Made by a program: the position numbers and the translations under genes
The notes under the pieces: model-generated
Seen by the model: only the letters and a program-made list of their open reading frames with translations
What the model was told of the DNA's origin: nothing
Databases searched by the model: none
Shown here: positions 23,088 through 32,143 of the stretch, piece after piece
How the letters are laid out: each line of letters opens with the position of its first letter
Position numbering within the stretch: the first letter of the stretch is position 1
Assembly (NCBI GenBank): GCA_012026925.1
Contig: VEPJ01000071.1
Location: 1 to 38,324 of the forward strand
Source: Gammaproteobacteria bacterium
GTDB taxonomy: Bacteria; Pseudomonadota; Gammaproteobacteria; Steroidobacterales; Steroidobacteraceae
Direction: 5' to 3'
Length of the DNA stretch: 38,324 bases

Positions 23088-23127
23088 CCGTCGCGATGAC
23101 GGGCGCCCGCGCGGCGGGCGACCCGTT

Positions 23128-23133
23128 TACAAT
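23128..23133 (+). promoter_or_regulatory. Possible -10 element for the MFS transporter gene
   Basis: TACAAT matches five of six consensus bases and stands in the 81-base gap before the transporter gene, 35 bases before its ATG. No convincing -35 element is seen 17 bases upstream. Confidence 0.25.
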
Positions 23134-23168
23134 TGCCGGCGACCGAGAAGAAATCAGGCCAGGGGGAT

Positions 23169-24443
23169 ATGAGCACGGTCACGGAGACTTCCGAGGCGGG
23201 ACGCCGAGCGCGTACGGTCAGGCGCGTTCTCGTCGCGCTGATCTTCTGCGCGGCGGCGCTCAACTACGTCGATCGTCAGGTCCTCGCCCTGCTGAAGCCG
23301 ATCCTCCAGGAGGCGTTCACCTGGGACAACCAGGACTTCGCGCACCTTGGCTCGGTGTTCCAGCTCGCCGCCGCCGTCGCGCTGCCGTTCGTCGGCTGGT
23401 TCGTGGACCGGATCGGGGTGCGCTGGGGCTACATGCTCGCGGTCGGCCTGTGGAGCATCGCGGGGATGGCGCACGCGTTCGCGACATCGATGCAGCAGTT
23501 CGTCACGGCGCGCGCGGTGCTTGCGGTCGCGGAGTCCGTGCACACTCCGGCGGCCGTGAAGAGCATGGCGACCTACCTGCCGCTGAAGGAGCGCTCGCTC
23601 GGCATCGGGCTCATGAACACGGCGCCGAACGTCGGCGCCATCATCACGCCACTGCTGATCCCCCCGATCGCGCTGGCGTTCGGCTGGAAGAGCGCGTTCC
23701 TCTTCACCGGCGCGCTCGGTTTCGTGTGGATCCTGTTCTGGTGGCCGAGCGTCCGGCAGCTGGTGCCCGTGCAGCCCGAGTCGGCCTCCACCGTCGCCCA
23801 ACGCCCGCCCGTCGCCTGGTCGAGCCTGTTCCGCGATCGTCGGACGTGGGCGTTCGTCGGGGCGAAGCTGCTCGTGGACCAGGTCTGGTGGTTCATCCTG
23901 TTCTGGACGCCCGACTTCTTCCATCGCCAGTTCGGCATGGGCCAGTCGGAGCTCGGCCGGCCGATCGCGCTCGTGTACACGATGGCGGCGATAGGCGCGC
24001 TGTCGAGCGGGCTGATCTTCCCGCGGCTGCTGGACCGCGGCTTCGCCGTCGATCGTGCGCGCAAGATCCCGATGCTCGTGTACGCGCTGCTCATCCTCCC
24101 CATCCCGCTCGCAGTCACCGTGGGCTCGCCGTGGACGGCGGCGCTGGTCATCGGGCTCGCGCTATTCGCACACCAGGGCTTCATGACCAACCTGTTCGGG
24201 CTCGCGGCGGACGTCGTGCCGCAGCAGGTCGTCGCGACGGTGATCGCGCTCGGCGCGGTCGCGGGCAACCTGTCGGGCACGGCGATCATCGAGCTCGCCG
24301 GCTGGTCGCTCGAGCACGGCCACGGCTACTGGCCGATGTTCGCCATCTGCGGCAGCGCCTACCTGCTGGCGCTCGGTTGGATCCACCTGATGGTGCCGCG
24401 CCTCCGGCTGGCCGATGAAGGCAGCGCTGCGGCCGAACGCTAG
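23169..24443 (+). CDS. MFS transporter, ExuT/ACS-like (organic anion)
   Basis: 424 residues with twelve predicted membrane helices. The start of helix 1, ALIFCAAALNYVDRQVLALL, is the signature of the anion:cation symporter (ACS) group, which includes hexuronate (ExuT) and galactarate carriers; FVGWFVDRIGVRWGY is the MFS loop 2-3 motif. ESVHTPAAVKSMATYLPLKERSLGIGLMN matches helices 4-5 of ExuT-like carriers. The likely role is proton-coupled uptake of an acidic sugar or carboxylate; the substrate is not known. The ATG at 23169 follows AGGGGG; an upstream in-frame ATG-like start at 23133 would place the start inside the -10 candidate. It follows the aminotransferase-PEPC fusion by 81 bases and may serve a linked pathway, but nothing proves this. 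Confidence 0.9.
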   Translation: MSTVTETSEAGRRARTVRRVLVALIFCAAALNYVDRQVLALLKPILQEAFTWDNQDFAHLGSVFQLAAAVALPFVGWFVDRIGVRWGYMLAVGLWSIAGMAHAFATSMQQFVTARAVLAVAESVHTPAAVKSMATYLPLKERSLGIGLMNTAPNVGAIITPLLIPPIALAFGWKSAFLFTGALGFVWILFWWPSVRQLVPVQPESASTVAQRPPVAWSSLFRDRRTWAFVGAKLLVDQVWWFILFWTPDFFHRQFGMGQSELGRPIALVYTMAAIGALSSGLIFPRLLDRGFAVDRARKIPMLVYALLILPIPLAVTVGSPWTAALVIGLALFAHQGFMTNLFGLAADVVPQQVVATVIALGAVAGNLSGTAIIELAGWSLEHGHGYWPMFAICGSAYLLALGWIHLMVPRLRLADEGSAAAER

Positions 24444-24447
24444 GCGC

Positions 24448-25236
24448 ATGACGATTCCGGGCAGGGTGATGACGAAGGTCCGGCAGCAGGACTGGTTTGC
24501 AGTCGTCGTCGAACTCCTGGTCGTCGTACTCGGCATCTTCATCGGCCTGCAGGTCACGGACTGGAACGAGGGGCGCAAGCAGGCGCGGCTCGCGGACGGT
24601 TATCGCCAGAGCCTGCTGGCCGACCTCGAAGCGGACCGCGACAGCGCGCTTCAGCGCGCGACCTACTTCACGACGGTCGGCGACTACGGGCGCAAGGCGC
24701 TCGCATACTTCGAGCGCCCGCCGACGGGCATTCTGCCGGCGGATGCCTCCGCGATGGTGACGGCGTTCATGCTGGCGAGCAGCGTCTGGGAGTACCGTCA
24801 GCCGCGGGCGACGTTCGACGACCTGAAGGCGACGGGCAACCTCGCGCTGATCGGCGGGCTGCAGCTGCGTGTCGAGCTGTCCGGCTACTACGTCAGCACG
24901 GACGAGATGTCCGTGCAGTGGAACATCGTGCCCGACTATCGCCGCCACGTCCGGTCGCTGATCCCGCCCGACGCGCAGAACGCGATCATGGCGGCCTGCG
25001 AGCAGATCGTGGAGGGCCCCGTCACCGGGATCCTGCGGATGCAACGCGACTGTCGCGTCGACTTGTCCCGCTGGGACGTCGCGGCGATCCTGAAGGGCAT
25101 AACGGAGTCTCCCGGGATGCGACAGGACCTCACCTATTGGCTGTCCCAGCAGGACCTCGTGGTCAGGCTGTTCGGCAGCCAGGCCAAGGCAGCCACCAGG
25201 ATGCGGGCCCGGGTGGAGCAGGAGCGCGTGCGGTAG
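24448..25236 (+). CDS. DUF6090-like single-pass membrane protein of unknown function
   Basis: 262 residues from the ATG at 24448; an ATG at 24469 with GGGCAGGGTG before it is equally possible. Near the N-terminus is one membrane helix, WFAVVVELLVVVLGIFIGLQ, followed by VTDWNEGRK. This arrangement (acidic residue just before the helix, VLGxxIxLQ, then NWNExRK) is the mark of DUF6090-type proteins, common in marine and soil bacteria and of unknown function. The remaining 220 residues are soluble and helical: LLADLEADRDSALQRA, then FDDLKATGNLALIGGLQLR and YWLSQQDLVVRLF. The gene begins four bases after the transporter stop, so they are probably cotranscribed. No catalytic motif is visible. Confidence 0.75.
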   Translation: MTIPGRVMTKVRQQDWFAVVVELLVVVLGIFIGLQVTDWNEGRKQARLADGYRQSLLADLEADRDSALQRATYFTTVGDYGRKALAYFERPPTGILPADASAMVTAFMLASSVWEYRQPRATFDDLKATGNLALIGGLQLRVELSGYYVSTDEMSVQWNIVPDYRRHVRSLIPPDAQNAIMAACEQIVEGPVTGILRMQRDCRVDLSRWDVAAILKGITESPGMRQDLTYWLSQQDLVVRLFGSQAKAATRMRARVEQERVR

Positions 25237-25342
25237 ATCACGGCCGTCACGGCCCGGGCTCGGCCACCCAAATCCGCCGAAGTCCACGCTAAGCTAGCGA
25301 ATCGCGCAGCTGCGCGGCAGCAAGGGTCAGGGGCACTACGGC

Positions 25343-27136
25343 ATGGCTGACGTCTTCGTTTCCTACGCCCGCAGCGACAAGGCACTCGTCGCGCCGATCG
25401 TCGCCGCCATCGAAGCGAAGGGATGGTCCGTCTGGTGGGATCCGGCCATTGCGCCCGGGCAGGAGTTCGACGGCCGGATCGATGCCGAACTCGACGCGGC
25501 CGCCGCCGTGCTGGTCGTCTGGACGCCGACGTCGGTCACCTCGCGCTGGGTACGCGGCGAAGCGCGCGAGGCCGCGGAACGAGGGGTGCTGGTGCCGGTC
25601 CGCTTCGAAGGCGCGCGGCTGCCGATCGACGTGCGCGCCATTCACACCACGGACCTGGACGGCTGGGCCGGAAACCCGGACAACCCGGCCTGCCGCGAGT
25701 TGCTCGGCGCGCTGGGCGCCATGATCGATGGCCAGCGCGGCCCCGGTTCGTCACAGTCCGCGTCGACATCGTCGTCCGTGCCCGCGCCGACGACTCCGAG
25801 CACGCCACGCGTCTCGATCTGCGTCCTGCCCTTCTCCAACATGAGCGGCGACCCGGAGCAGGAGTACTTCAGCGACGGCATCAGCGAGGACGTGATAACG
25901 GACCTGAGCAAGGTCTCGGCCCTGAGCGTCGTCGCGCGCAACACGGCCTTTTCGTTCAAGGGCAAGACCGTGGATATCCCGCAGATCGCGCGGCAGCTGA
26001 AGGTGAGCCACATCCTCGAGGGCAGCGTGCGCAAGGCGGGTCAGCGAGTGCGAATCACCGCCCAGCTGATCGACTGCTCGACCGGGAACCACGTCTGGGC
26101 CGAGCGCTACGACCGGGACCTCAACGACATCTTCGCGCTGCAGGACGAGATCTCGCGGGCAATCGTCGCCGCGTTGAAGCTGAAGCTCATGCCGGAGGAG
26201 AAAAAGGCCCTCGGCCAGCGCGGCACCACGAACCTCGAGGCTTACAACCTCTACCTCATGGCCCGCCAGCACTACTCGACGGGGTTGCTCAGCGACGCGC
26301 GCAAGAGCGACACCGTCATCCGGCTCTGCCGCGGCGCGATCGAGATCGACCCGAACTACGCACGGGCGTGGGCGCTGATGGCGACCGCGCAACGCATGCG
26401 GCTGTATTCGACCGGAGACGGTGACAACGGGGCCGTGGCAGCTTCGCGCGCGATCGCACTCGACGACAACCTCGCCGAGGCTCACGCGGCACGAGGCGGC
26501 ATCCTGGCGGCGAGCGGCGAGTACGAGGCGGCGCAGGCGGCGATCGAGGCGGCGCTGCGCCGCGACCCGGAGTCGGTGGACGTGCACCGGGAAGCGGCGC
26601 GGCTGCGCTTCCACCAGCATCGTTTCCACGAGGCGATCGAACACTGGGAGAAGGTCTCGACGCTTGCGGAGACCGACTACGCCTCCGGGCCACTCCTCAT
26701 CACCTGCTACACGGCGATCGGCGACGACGAAGGCATGCGTCGCGCGGCCGAGCGCACGCTGGCGCGTGCAGAGAAGGCCGTCGCAGTCGAAGCCGACAAC
26801 GGCTCGGCCATGGGCGCCGTCATCTCGTGCCTCGTCGCGCTCGGCCAGATCGAACGCGCCAAGGAGTGGACGCGGCGCGCGGTCCTGATCGACCCCGACA
26901 ACATGAACATGCGCTACAACCTCGCCTGCGACATGGTGATCCACGCGGGCGACTTCGACATGGCCCTCGACCTGCTCGGGCCGGTCTGCGCGAAGATGGG
27001 CCGCGAGCGCCTGGAGTGGCTCAAGAGCGACCCGGACTTCGACCCGATTCGCGGCGACCCGCGCTTCCAGGCCATGGTCGCCGCGGCGGAGCAGCGCCTC
27101 GCGCCGAGCGGCGGCGACCCGGCGCGGACCACCTAG
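25343..27136 (+). CDS. TIR domain - TolB/FlgO-like domain - TPR protein (copy 1)
   Basis: 597 residues. Residues 1-125 are a TIR domain: ADVFVSYARSDKALVAPIVA at the start (family VFxSYxxxD), WSVWWDPAIAPGQEF (BB-loop region), and VLVVWTPTSVTSRWVRGEAREA, where E73 is at the place of the catalytic glutamate of TIR NADases. Residues about 155-300 match the TolB/FlgO-like domain common in sensory TPR proteins: CVLPFSNMSGDPEQEYFSDG, then LEGSVRKAGQRVRITAQLID and WAERYDRDLNDIFALQDEIS. Residues about 305-590 are TPR repeats (RGAIEIDPNYARAWALMA, AAIEAALRRDPESVDVHREA). In many relatives a winged-helix DNA-binding or cyclase domain stands where the TIR is. No membrane helix is seen. It could be a NAD-cleaving sensor, a scaffold or a regulator. 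It ends with TAG 49 bases before its paralogue. Confidence 0.88.
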   Translation: MADVFVSYARSDKALVAPIVAAIEAKGWSVWWDPAIAPGQEFDGRIDAELDAAAAVLVVWTPTSVTSRWVRGEAREAAERGVLVPVRFEGARLPIDVRAIHTTDLDGWAGNPDNPACRELLGALGAMIDGQRGPGSSQSASTSSSVPAPTTPSTPRVSICVLPFSNMSGDPEQEYFSDGISEDVITDLSKVSALSVVARNTAFSFKGKTVDIPQIARQLKVSHILEGSVRKAGQRVRITAQLIDCSTGNHVWAERYDRDLNDIFALQDEISRAIVAALKLKLMPEEKKALGQRGTTNLEAYNLYLMARQHYSTGLLSDARKSDTVIRLCRGAIEIDPNYARAWALMATAQRMRLYSTGDGDNGAVAASRAIALDDNLAEAHAARGGILAASGEYEAAQAAIEAALRRDPESVDVHREAARLRFHQHRFHEAIEHWEKVSTLAETDYASGPLLITCYTAIGDDEGMRRAAERTLARAEKAVAVEADNGSAMGAVISCLVALGQIERAKEWTRRAVLIDPDNMNMRYNLACDMVIHAGDFDMALDLLGPVCAKMGRERLEWLKSDPDFDPIRGDPRFQAMVAAAEQRLAPSGGDPARTT

Positions 27137-27185
27137 CGAGCCGGGTCGGCTGTGGTAGAGTCGCGCGAACTTCGCGGAGCCGTTC

Positions 27186-28964
27186 TTGGCCGACATCTTC
27201 GTCTCATATTCACGGCAGGATAAGGCGCGCGTCGCCCCCCTGGTCGCTGCCCTCGAGGCGGAGGGCTGGACCGTCTGGTGGGACCCCGAGATCACCCCGG
27301 GTCAGGAATTCGATGCGTTGATATCGCGCGAGCTGGAGCAGGCCCGTGCACTCGTGGTCGTCTGGACCGAGACGTCCGTCGATTCGCGCTGGGTGCGCGG
27401 TGAGGCACGTGACGCCGCCGATCGGGGCGTGCTCGTCCCCGTGCGTTTCGACAGCGCTCGCCTGCCGCTCGACTTCCGTGCGGTCCACACGACCGATCTC
27501 GACGGATGGGCCGAGGACCGCGAGGGCGTGGCCTTCCGGTCCCTCTGCAAGGCGCTCGAGTCCAAGATCGGCAGCCCGAAGAAGCAGAAGAAGGCGACCG
27601 CGATCGCGGTACTGCCGCTCGCGAACATGAGCGCGGATCCCGAGAACGAATATTTCAGCGACGGCATGACCGAGGAGATCATCAACGCGCTGTCGAAGGT
27701 CCCCGGAATCCACGTCGCCTCGCGCTCGTCGTCCTTCGCGTTCAAGGGCCGGAAGGACGTGGACGTGCGCCAGATCGGGGAAAAGCTCGGCGTGACGACG
27801 CTGCTCGAAGGCAGCGTCCGCAAGGTCGGCAACCGCATCCGGATCGCCGCCCAGCTCGTGAACGTCGAGAACGGGTACCAGCTCTGGTCGGAAACCTACG
27901 ACCGCCAGCTCGAGGACATCTTCGCCGTACAGGACGAGATCTCGCGCGCCATCGTGGAGGCGCTGAAGCTGCGCCTGGTCGGCGACGCCGCGGCAGTCGT
28001 GCCGCCGACGAAGAACCTCGACGCCTACACGACGTACCTCAAGGGCCGCTTCCACTTCAACAAGTTCAGCGAAGCGGGCCTGCGCAAGGCGTACGACCTG
28101 TTCCAGAACGCCCTGCTGCAGGACCCGGGCTTCGCGCGCGCCTATGCCGGCATCGCGGACGTGTGGTGCGACCTCGCCGACGACTGGGTCGCCCCGGACG
28201 ATGCCTACCCGCGTGCGAAGGCCGCCGCGGAGCGCGCGCTGCAGCGGGACCCGGACCTTTCCGATGCAATGGTGTCGATCGGCAAGGTTCTGTGCTGGCA
28301 CGAGTGGAAGTTCGCGGAAGGCGTACGCTACGTCGAGCGCGCCGTGAACCTCAGCCCGAACGATGCCGAGGCTCACTGGGTCCTCGGGACCGCGCTGCCG
28401 GTGGTGGCGCGCCTGCGCGACGGAATTGCCTCGGTGCGTCGGGCGCTCGAGCTCGATCCGCTGCGCGTGGAGTACTTCGGCTGGGCCACGCGCCTGCTGC
28501 TGTACGCCAAGGACTACGACGCGGCGATCGCGCAGGCGATGGAGACGTTCGAAATCGACGAGAAGTACGGTCGCGGGTTCGTCTTCCTCGGTTCGGCCTA
28601 TCTGGCGAAGGGCGAGCCGGAGCAGGCGCTCGAGTGGTTCCAACGTGGCCAGAGCCTCGACACGGCCGTGCGGTCCTACGATGCCTTCATCGTCCGCGCC
28701 CTCGCCGCACTCGGCCGGCGCGAGGAAGCGGAGGAGATACTCGCGCGCCTGGAAGCGGAATCACGCCAGCAGTACGTCCGCGCCGAGTACCTCGCCATGG
28801 GGCACGCGGCCGTCGGCGATTTCGACCGCGCCTTCGACGCGCTCGAGCGGGCCTACCAGGCGCGTTCCGCGGGCTTGATCTACCTGCACCTCGACCCGGG
28901 CTACGACCCGCTCCGCGGCGAGCCGCGTTTCCAGGAGCTCGTGCAGCGCATCGGCTTGCGCTGA
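27186..28964 (+). CDS. TIR domain - TolB/FlgO-like domain - TPR protein (copy 2)
   Basis: 592 residues, a clear paralogue of the gene before it. The TIR domain (ADIFVSYSRQDKARVAPLVA, WTVWWDPEITPGQEF, ETSVDSRWVRGEARDAA) aligns without gaps over the first 100 residues, and E73 is again the candidate catalytic residue. The TolB/FlgO-like part begins VLPLANMSADPENEYFSDGM and includes LLEGSVRKVGNRIRIAAQLV; TPR repeats fill residues about 290-590 and diverge most from copy 1. The linker between TIR and TolB-like domain is shorter and basic (GSPKKQKKATA). The start is TTG at 27186, chosen because it gives the same N-terminus as copy 1; CGGAG stands just upstream. A poor -10-like TAGAGT at 27156-27161 hints that it may have its own promoter. 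No transposon trace surrounds the pair. Confidence 0.87.
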   Translation: MADIFVSYSRQDKARVAPLVAALEAEGWTVWWDPEITPGQEFDALISRELEQARALVVVWTETSVDSRWVRGEARDAADRGVLVPVRFDSARLPLDFRAVHTTDLDGWAEDREGVAFRSLCKALESKIGSPKKQKKATAIAVLPLANMSADPENEYFSDGMTEEIINALSKVPGIHVASRSSSFAFKGRKDVDVRQIGEKLGVTTLLEGSVRKVGNRIRIAAQLVNVENGYQLWSETYDRQLEDIFAVQDEISRAIVEALKLRLVGDAAAVVPPTKNLDAYTTYLKGRFHFNKFSEAGLRKAYDLFQNALLQDPGFARAYAGIADVWCDLADDWVAPDDAYPRAKAAAERALQRDPDLSDAMVSIGKVLCWHEWKFAEGVRYVERAVNLSPNDAEAHWVLGTALPVVARLRDGIASVRRALELDPLRVEYFGWATRLLLYAKDYDAAIAQAMETFEIDEKYGRGFVFLGSAYLAKGEPEQALEWFQRGQSLDTAVRSYDAFIVRALAALGRREEAEEILARLEAESRQQYVRAEYLAMGHAAVGDFDRAFDALERAYQARSAGLIYLHLDPGYDPLRGEPRFQELVQRIGLR

Positions 28965-28967
28965 CTG

Positions 28968-28994
28968 GAAATCCGGTGCCTGGCACCGGATTTC
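28968..28994. terminator. Perfect 13-bp inverted repeat after the TIR genes
   Basis: A 13-base arm GAAATCCGGTGCC and its exact complement are separated by a single T, starting three bases after the TIR gene stop. A second, six-base-pair hairpin (GGCGCA/TGCGCC, 28996-29013) follows directly. There is no strong T-run, so it is either a terminator that works without one, or a copy of a dispersed palindromic (REP-like) repeat; GGTGCCTGGCACC-type cores occur as such repeats in some Proteobacteria. Bases 29014-29112, up to the kinase gene, hold no gene. Confidence 0.6.
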
Positions 28995-29112
28995 GGGCGC
29001 AGGATCTTGCGCCGCCTCACATTTCCGCAATCTGTTAATTCCGCTTATGTCACCTGGGCGCGTACGCTCCGGCCGGTAGCTCACCGACCGGAAGCAACGG
29101 GTACCCAGGCCA

Positions 29113-32100
29113 GTGGCTCGCAGGAAGTCGAGTTCGAAAAACGCTCAAGCACGCGGCGCGCCGACGGCGCACGCCGGCGGCACCGCGCCTGAACAGGACG
29201 CGCGCGCGCGCGCCCGCGCGCCGCGCAGTTTCCGCGAGTTCTTCGAGACCCTGTCCCTCGCGACGCAGTTCCGCATCACGGCCATCGCGGCGGTGACCGT
29301 CGCACTGATCGCGGTACAGGTCGTCGTCGGTCTCGCAGACGCCTGGCTGGCTCATCGCAACCTCGTGCGGGCCGCGGAGCGCGTGCCCGCGTCCGTTGCC
29401 GCGCGGATCGGCGAATCAGGCATACACGGCTCCCTGAACGGCATCGCCGAACACCCTGAATTCATCGCTGCGGAGCTGCGCTCGCCGTCGGGCGTCGTGC
29501 TGGAGCGCTTCGAACGCGGCGTGGAAGCTGCACCGGGCCCCGGCACCGCCCAGTCCCAAAGCGCCCCGACACCGGGCGGGCTGCATCGGGCGCTACGACT
29601 CCTGTCGCTCGAGCCCATCTACGTGGAGTACCCCGTCAAGGTCACTTCCACACTGACGGGGACGCTCGCCCTCTCGCTCGACAACACGCTCGTGTGGAGC
29701 GCCGCGACGCGGCGACTCGAGCAGGCGCCCATCGTGCTGCTCATTGGCTGCCTGCTCGCGCTGCTCGCCGCCAACTCGCTCAAGCGGCAGGTCGTCGAGC
29801 CGCTGGCGCAGCTCGCGGATGCGACCCGCGTCCGCAGCGGCTTCGACGCGCAGCCGTCGCCTGCACCGGCACGGCGCAAGAACGAGCTCACCGAACTCGC
29901 GAGCAACTTCGACGCACTCGCCGACCGGCTGGCCGAATACGAGCGGACCCTGCGCACGGTCCGCGATTCGTCGCGGCAGCAGATCCTCGAGCGCACCAGG
30001 GATCTCGAGCTGAAGCTGCGTCGGGCGGAGGCACTGACGCGGTCGAAGGACGACTTCCTCGCGAACATGAGCCACGAGATCCGCACGCCGATGAACGGCG
30101 TGCTCGGCATGGCCGAGCTCCTCGCCGGCACGGACCTCGACAAGCGGCAGCGGCGCTACGTGGACTCGATGCGCACGGCGGCCGAGACGATGATGCAGAT
30201 CATCAACGACATCCTCGACGACTCGAAGATCGAGGCCGGCAAGATGGACCTCATCAAGGAGCCGTTCGACGTCCGCGAGTTCGCGGAGCAGGTCGGGCAG
30301 CTGTTTGCCGGCCGCGCCGAGACCAAGAAGCTCGAACTCATCTGCCGCGTGGAGCCGACCGTGCCGACGGCCGTCGTGGGCGACGTGCTGCGCCTGCGCC
30401 AGGTACTCGGCAACCTCATGTCGAACGCGGTGAAGTACACCGAGCAGGGTGAGGTCCAGATCCGCATCGGCCTCGACGCCCTCGAAGGCGAGCAGTGCCG
30501 CCTGCACTTCAGCGTATCCGACACCGGCCCGGGCATCCCGGAATCCGAGCACGCCGCCGTGTTCGAGGCCTTCACGCAGCTCAACAACGCGCAACGGGTC
30601 GGCGGGACCGGCCTCGGCCTGTCGATCGCAACCCGCCTCGTGCAGCTGATGGGCGGCGAGAAGATCGACCTGCGCAGCCAGCCGGGTCACGGCAGCTCGT
30701 TCTCGTTCGTGTTGCCGTTCGAGGTGCGGGAAGCCGCCCCTGCCCCGAACAAGACGACGGACGAGTTTGCCGGGCTGCGCGTCCTCGTCGTCGACGACAG
30801 CGCAACGAGCTACATGTACCTCGAGGAAACCCTGTCGAACTGGTCGGCCGACGTGACCGTGCTCAACCACGGGCGGTTGCTCGGCGACAAGCTGCGCGAC
30901 GCGGCGGCACGTGGCCGCCCGTATGCCGCCGTGCTGCTCGACCATGCATTGCCCGATGCGACGACCGGCGAACTGCTCCGCGCGATCCGCCTCGAGCCCG
31001 CCGTCGCCGGCACCTATGTCGTGCTGATGAGCGCCTTCGACTTCGACCCGTCGTTCGAGGGTTCGCGGGCGATCAAGCCGGACATCTGCATCGCGAAGCC
31101 GGTGCGCCAGTCCCTGCTCCGGGAGGCCCTGCACGCCGCGCGGGCACCGCGCAACGCCGACACCCTGTCCGCCAACGCGAAACCGCGTCCTGCGACGGTC
31201 GAGCGCGCCGGACTGCCGGCGCTGGGCCTCAAGGTACTGGTGGTTGACGACAACGCGATCAACCGCGAGGTCGCCGTCGCGATGCTCGAGCGCATCGCCT
31301 GCCGCGTCACGGTGGCGGAGGACGGCGGCGGCGCGGTCCGCCAGGCCGAGGACCAGCGGTTCGACGTGATCCTGATGGACTGCCAGATGCCGGGCATGGA
31401 CGGCTACACGGCAACGGCCGCGATCCGGCGCCACGAGAGCGAGCGCGGCATGGCGGAGACCCCGATCGTCGCGCTCACGGCCAACGTGCTGGCACGCGAC
31501 CGCAGCCGCTGCCTCGAGGCCGGGATGAATCTCTTCCTGGCGAAGCCCTTCACGCACCAGCAGCTGCTGGCGATCCTCAGGCCGATCGCCGAGCAGCGCG
31601 GCACGCTCGTCGAGGCAGCGCCGGTCGAAGCAGTGGTCGAGGAAACCGATCCCGAAGCGGACACCGTCACCCTGTCCGAGGATGCCCCGGCCGCAGAGGC
31701 GGAAGTCGACCTGTCCGACACGGTCGTGCTCGACATGCTCGAGGTCCCGCTGTTCGACTCGGACCCCGCGGCCCATCTTCCCGTGCTCGACGGAGAGCAG
31801 GTCGCCGCGATCCGCGGCCTCGGCAAGCCGCAGGTCTTCGAACGCCTGTGCGACATGCTTTTCGCATCGGCTCCGGAGTCGCTCGAGAAGCTCGGCGCCG
31901 CCCTGGAGCAGGGCGACCTCCAGGCGATCGCCACGGCGGCCCACGCGCTCAAGTCGCCCGTCAGCAACCTTGGCGGCCGCCGCATGGCGGACCAGCTCGA
32001 GCGCTGCGAGGCGGCGGCCCGCGACCAGGGCGACGTCAAGGCCGCCCGCAAGGCCGCGCGTGGCCTCAAGCAGAGCTACGCCGAACTCGACGAGGCGCTC

Positions 32101-32133
32101 CGCGCCGAAACCCTGCGCAGCACCGGAACCTGA
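29113..32133 (+). CDS. Hybrid histidine kinase (HAMP-like, HisKA, HATPase, REC, REC, HPt), BarA-like
   Basis: 1006 residues in the inner membrane. A basic, low-complexity N-terminus (1-40) precedes membrane helix one (about 55-78), a periplasmic sensor loop (about 80-200) and helix two (about 204-221). A HAMP-like linker and coiled coil lead to HisKA with the phosphorylated H321 in NMSHEIRTPMNGVLGM. The ATPase domain has N-box NLMSNAVKYT (434-443), SDTGPGIP and GGTGLGLSI. REC1 (about 556-670) has VVDDSATS, D610 in LLDHALPD and K662; REC2 (about 706-825) has VVDDNAINRE and D756 in LMDCQMPGMDG. HPt at about 895-985 has H944 in AHALKSPVSNLGG. All phosphorelay residues are present. The start is GTG with AGG close by. 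The response regulator gene follows ten bases later and is the obvious partner. The signal sensed is unknown. Confidence 0.94.
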   Translation: MARRKSSSKNAQARGAPTAHAGGTAPEQDARARARAPRSFREFFETLSLATQFRITAIAAVTVALIAVQVVVGLADAWLAHRNLVRAAERVPASVAARIGESGIHGSLNGIAEHPEFIAAELRSPSGVVLERFERGVEAAPGPGTAQSQSAPTPGGLHRALRLLSLEPIYVEYPVKVTSTLTGTLALSLDNTLVWSAATRRLEQAPIVLLIGCLLALLAANSLKRQVVEPLAQLADATRVRSGFDAQPSPAPARRKNELTELASNFDALADRLAEYERTLRTVRDSSRQQILERTRDLELKLRRAEALTRSKDDFLANMSHEIRTPMNGVLGMAELLAGTDLDKRQRRYVDSMRTAAETMMQIINDILDDSKIEAGKMDLIKEPFDVREFAEQVGQLFAGRAETKKLELICRVEPTVPTAVVGDVLRLRQVLGNLMSNAVKYTEQGEVQIRIGLDALEGEQCRLHFSVSDTGPGIPESEHAAVFEAFTQLNNAQRVGGTGLGLSIATRLVQLMGGEKIDLRSQPGHGSSFSFVLPFEVREAAPAPNKTTDEFAGLRVLVVDDSATSYMYLEETLSNWSADVTVLNHGRLLGDKLRDAAARGRPYAAVLLDHALPDATTGELLRAIRLEPAVAGTYVVLMSAFDFDPSFEGSRAIKPDICIAKPVRQSLLREALHAARAPRNADTLSANAKPRPATVERAGLPALGLKVLVVDDNAINREVAVAMLERIACRVTVAEDGGGAVRQAEDQRFDVILMDCQMPGMDGYTATAAIRRHESERGMAETPIVALTANVLARDRSRCLEAGMNLFLAKPFTHQQLLAILRPIAEQRGTLVEAAPVEAVVEETDPEADTVTLSEDAPAAEAEVDLSDTVVLDMLEVPLFDSDPAAHLPVLDGEQVAAIRGLGKPQVFERLCDMLFASAPESLEKLGAALEQGDLQAIATAAHALKSPVSNLGGRRMADQLERCEAAARDQGDVKAARKAARGLKQSYAELDEALRAETLRSTGT

Positions 32134-32143
32134 GGTCCCCGTA

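Noticed and set aside
24415-24447. Earlier ATG for the DUF6090-like gene inside the transporter gene
   Set aside because: It would overlap the transporter by 29 bases without a ribosome binding site, and the added residues are not needed for the membrane helix.
29040-29112. Possible c-di-GMP riboswitch before the kinase gene (GGTAGCTCACCGACCGG looked similar to part of the GEMM 3' half)
   Set aside because: The conserved 5' half with the GCAAACC-type core is missing and the pairing does not form.
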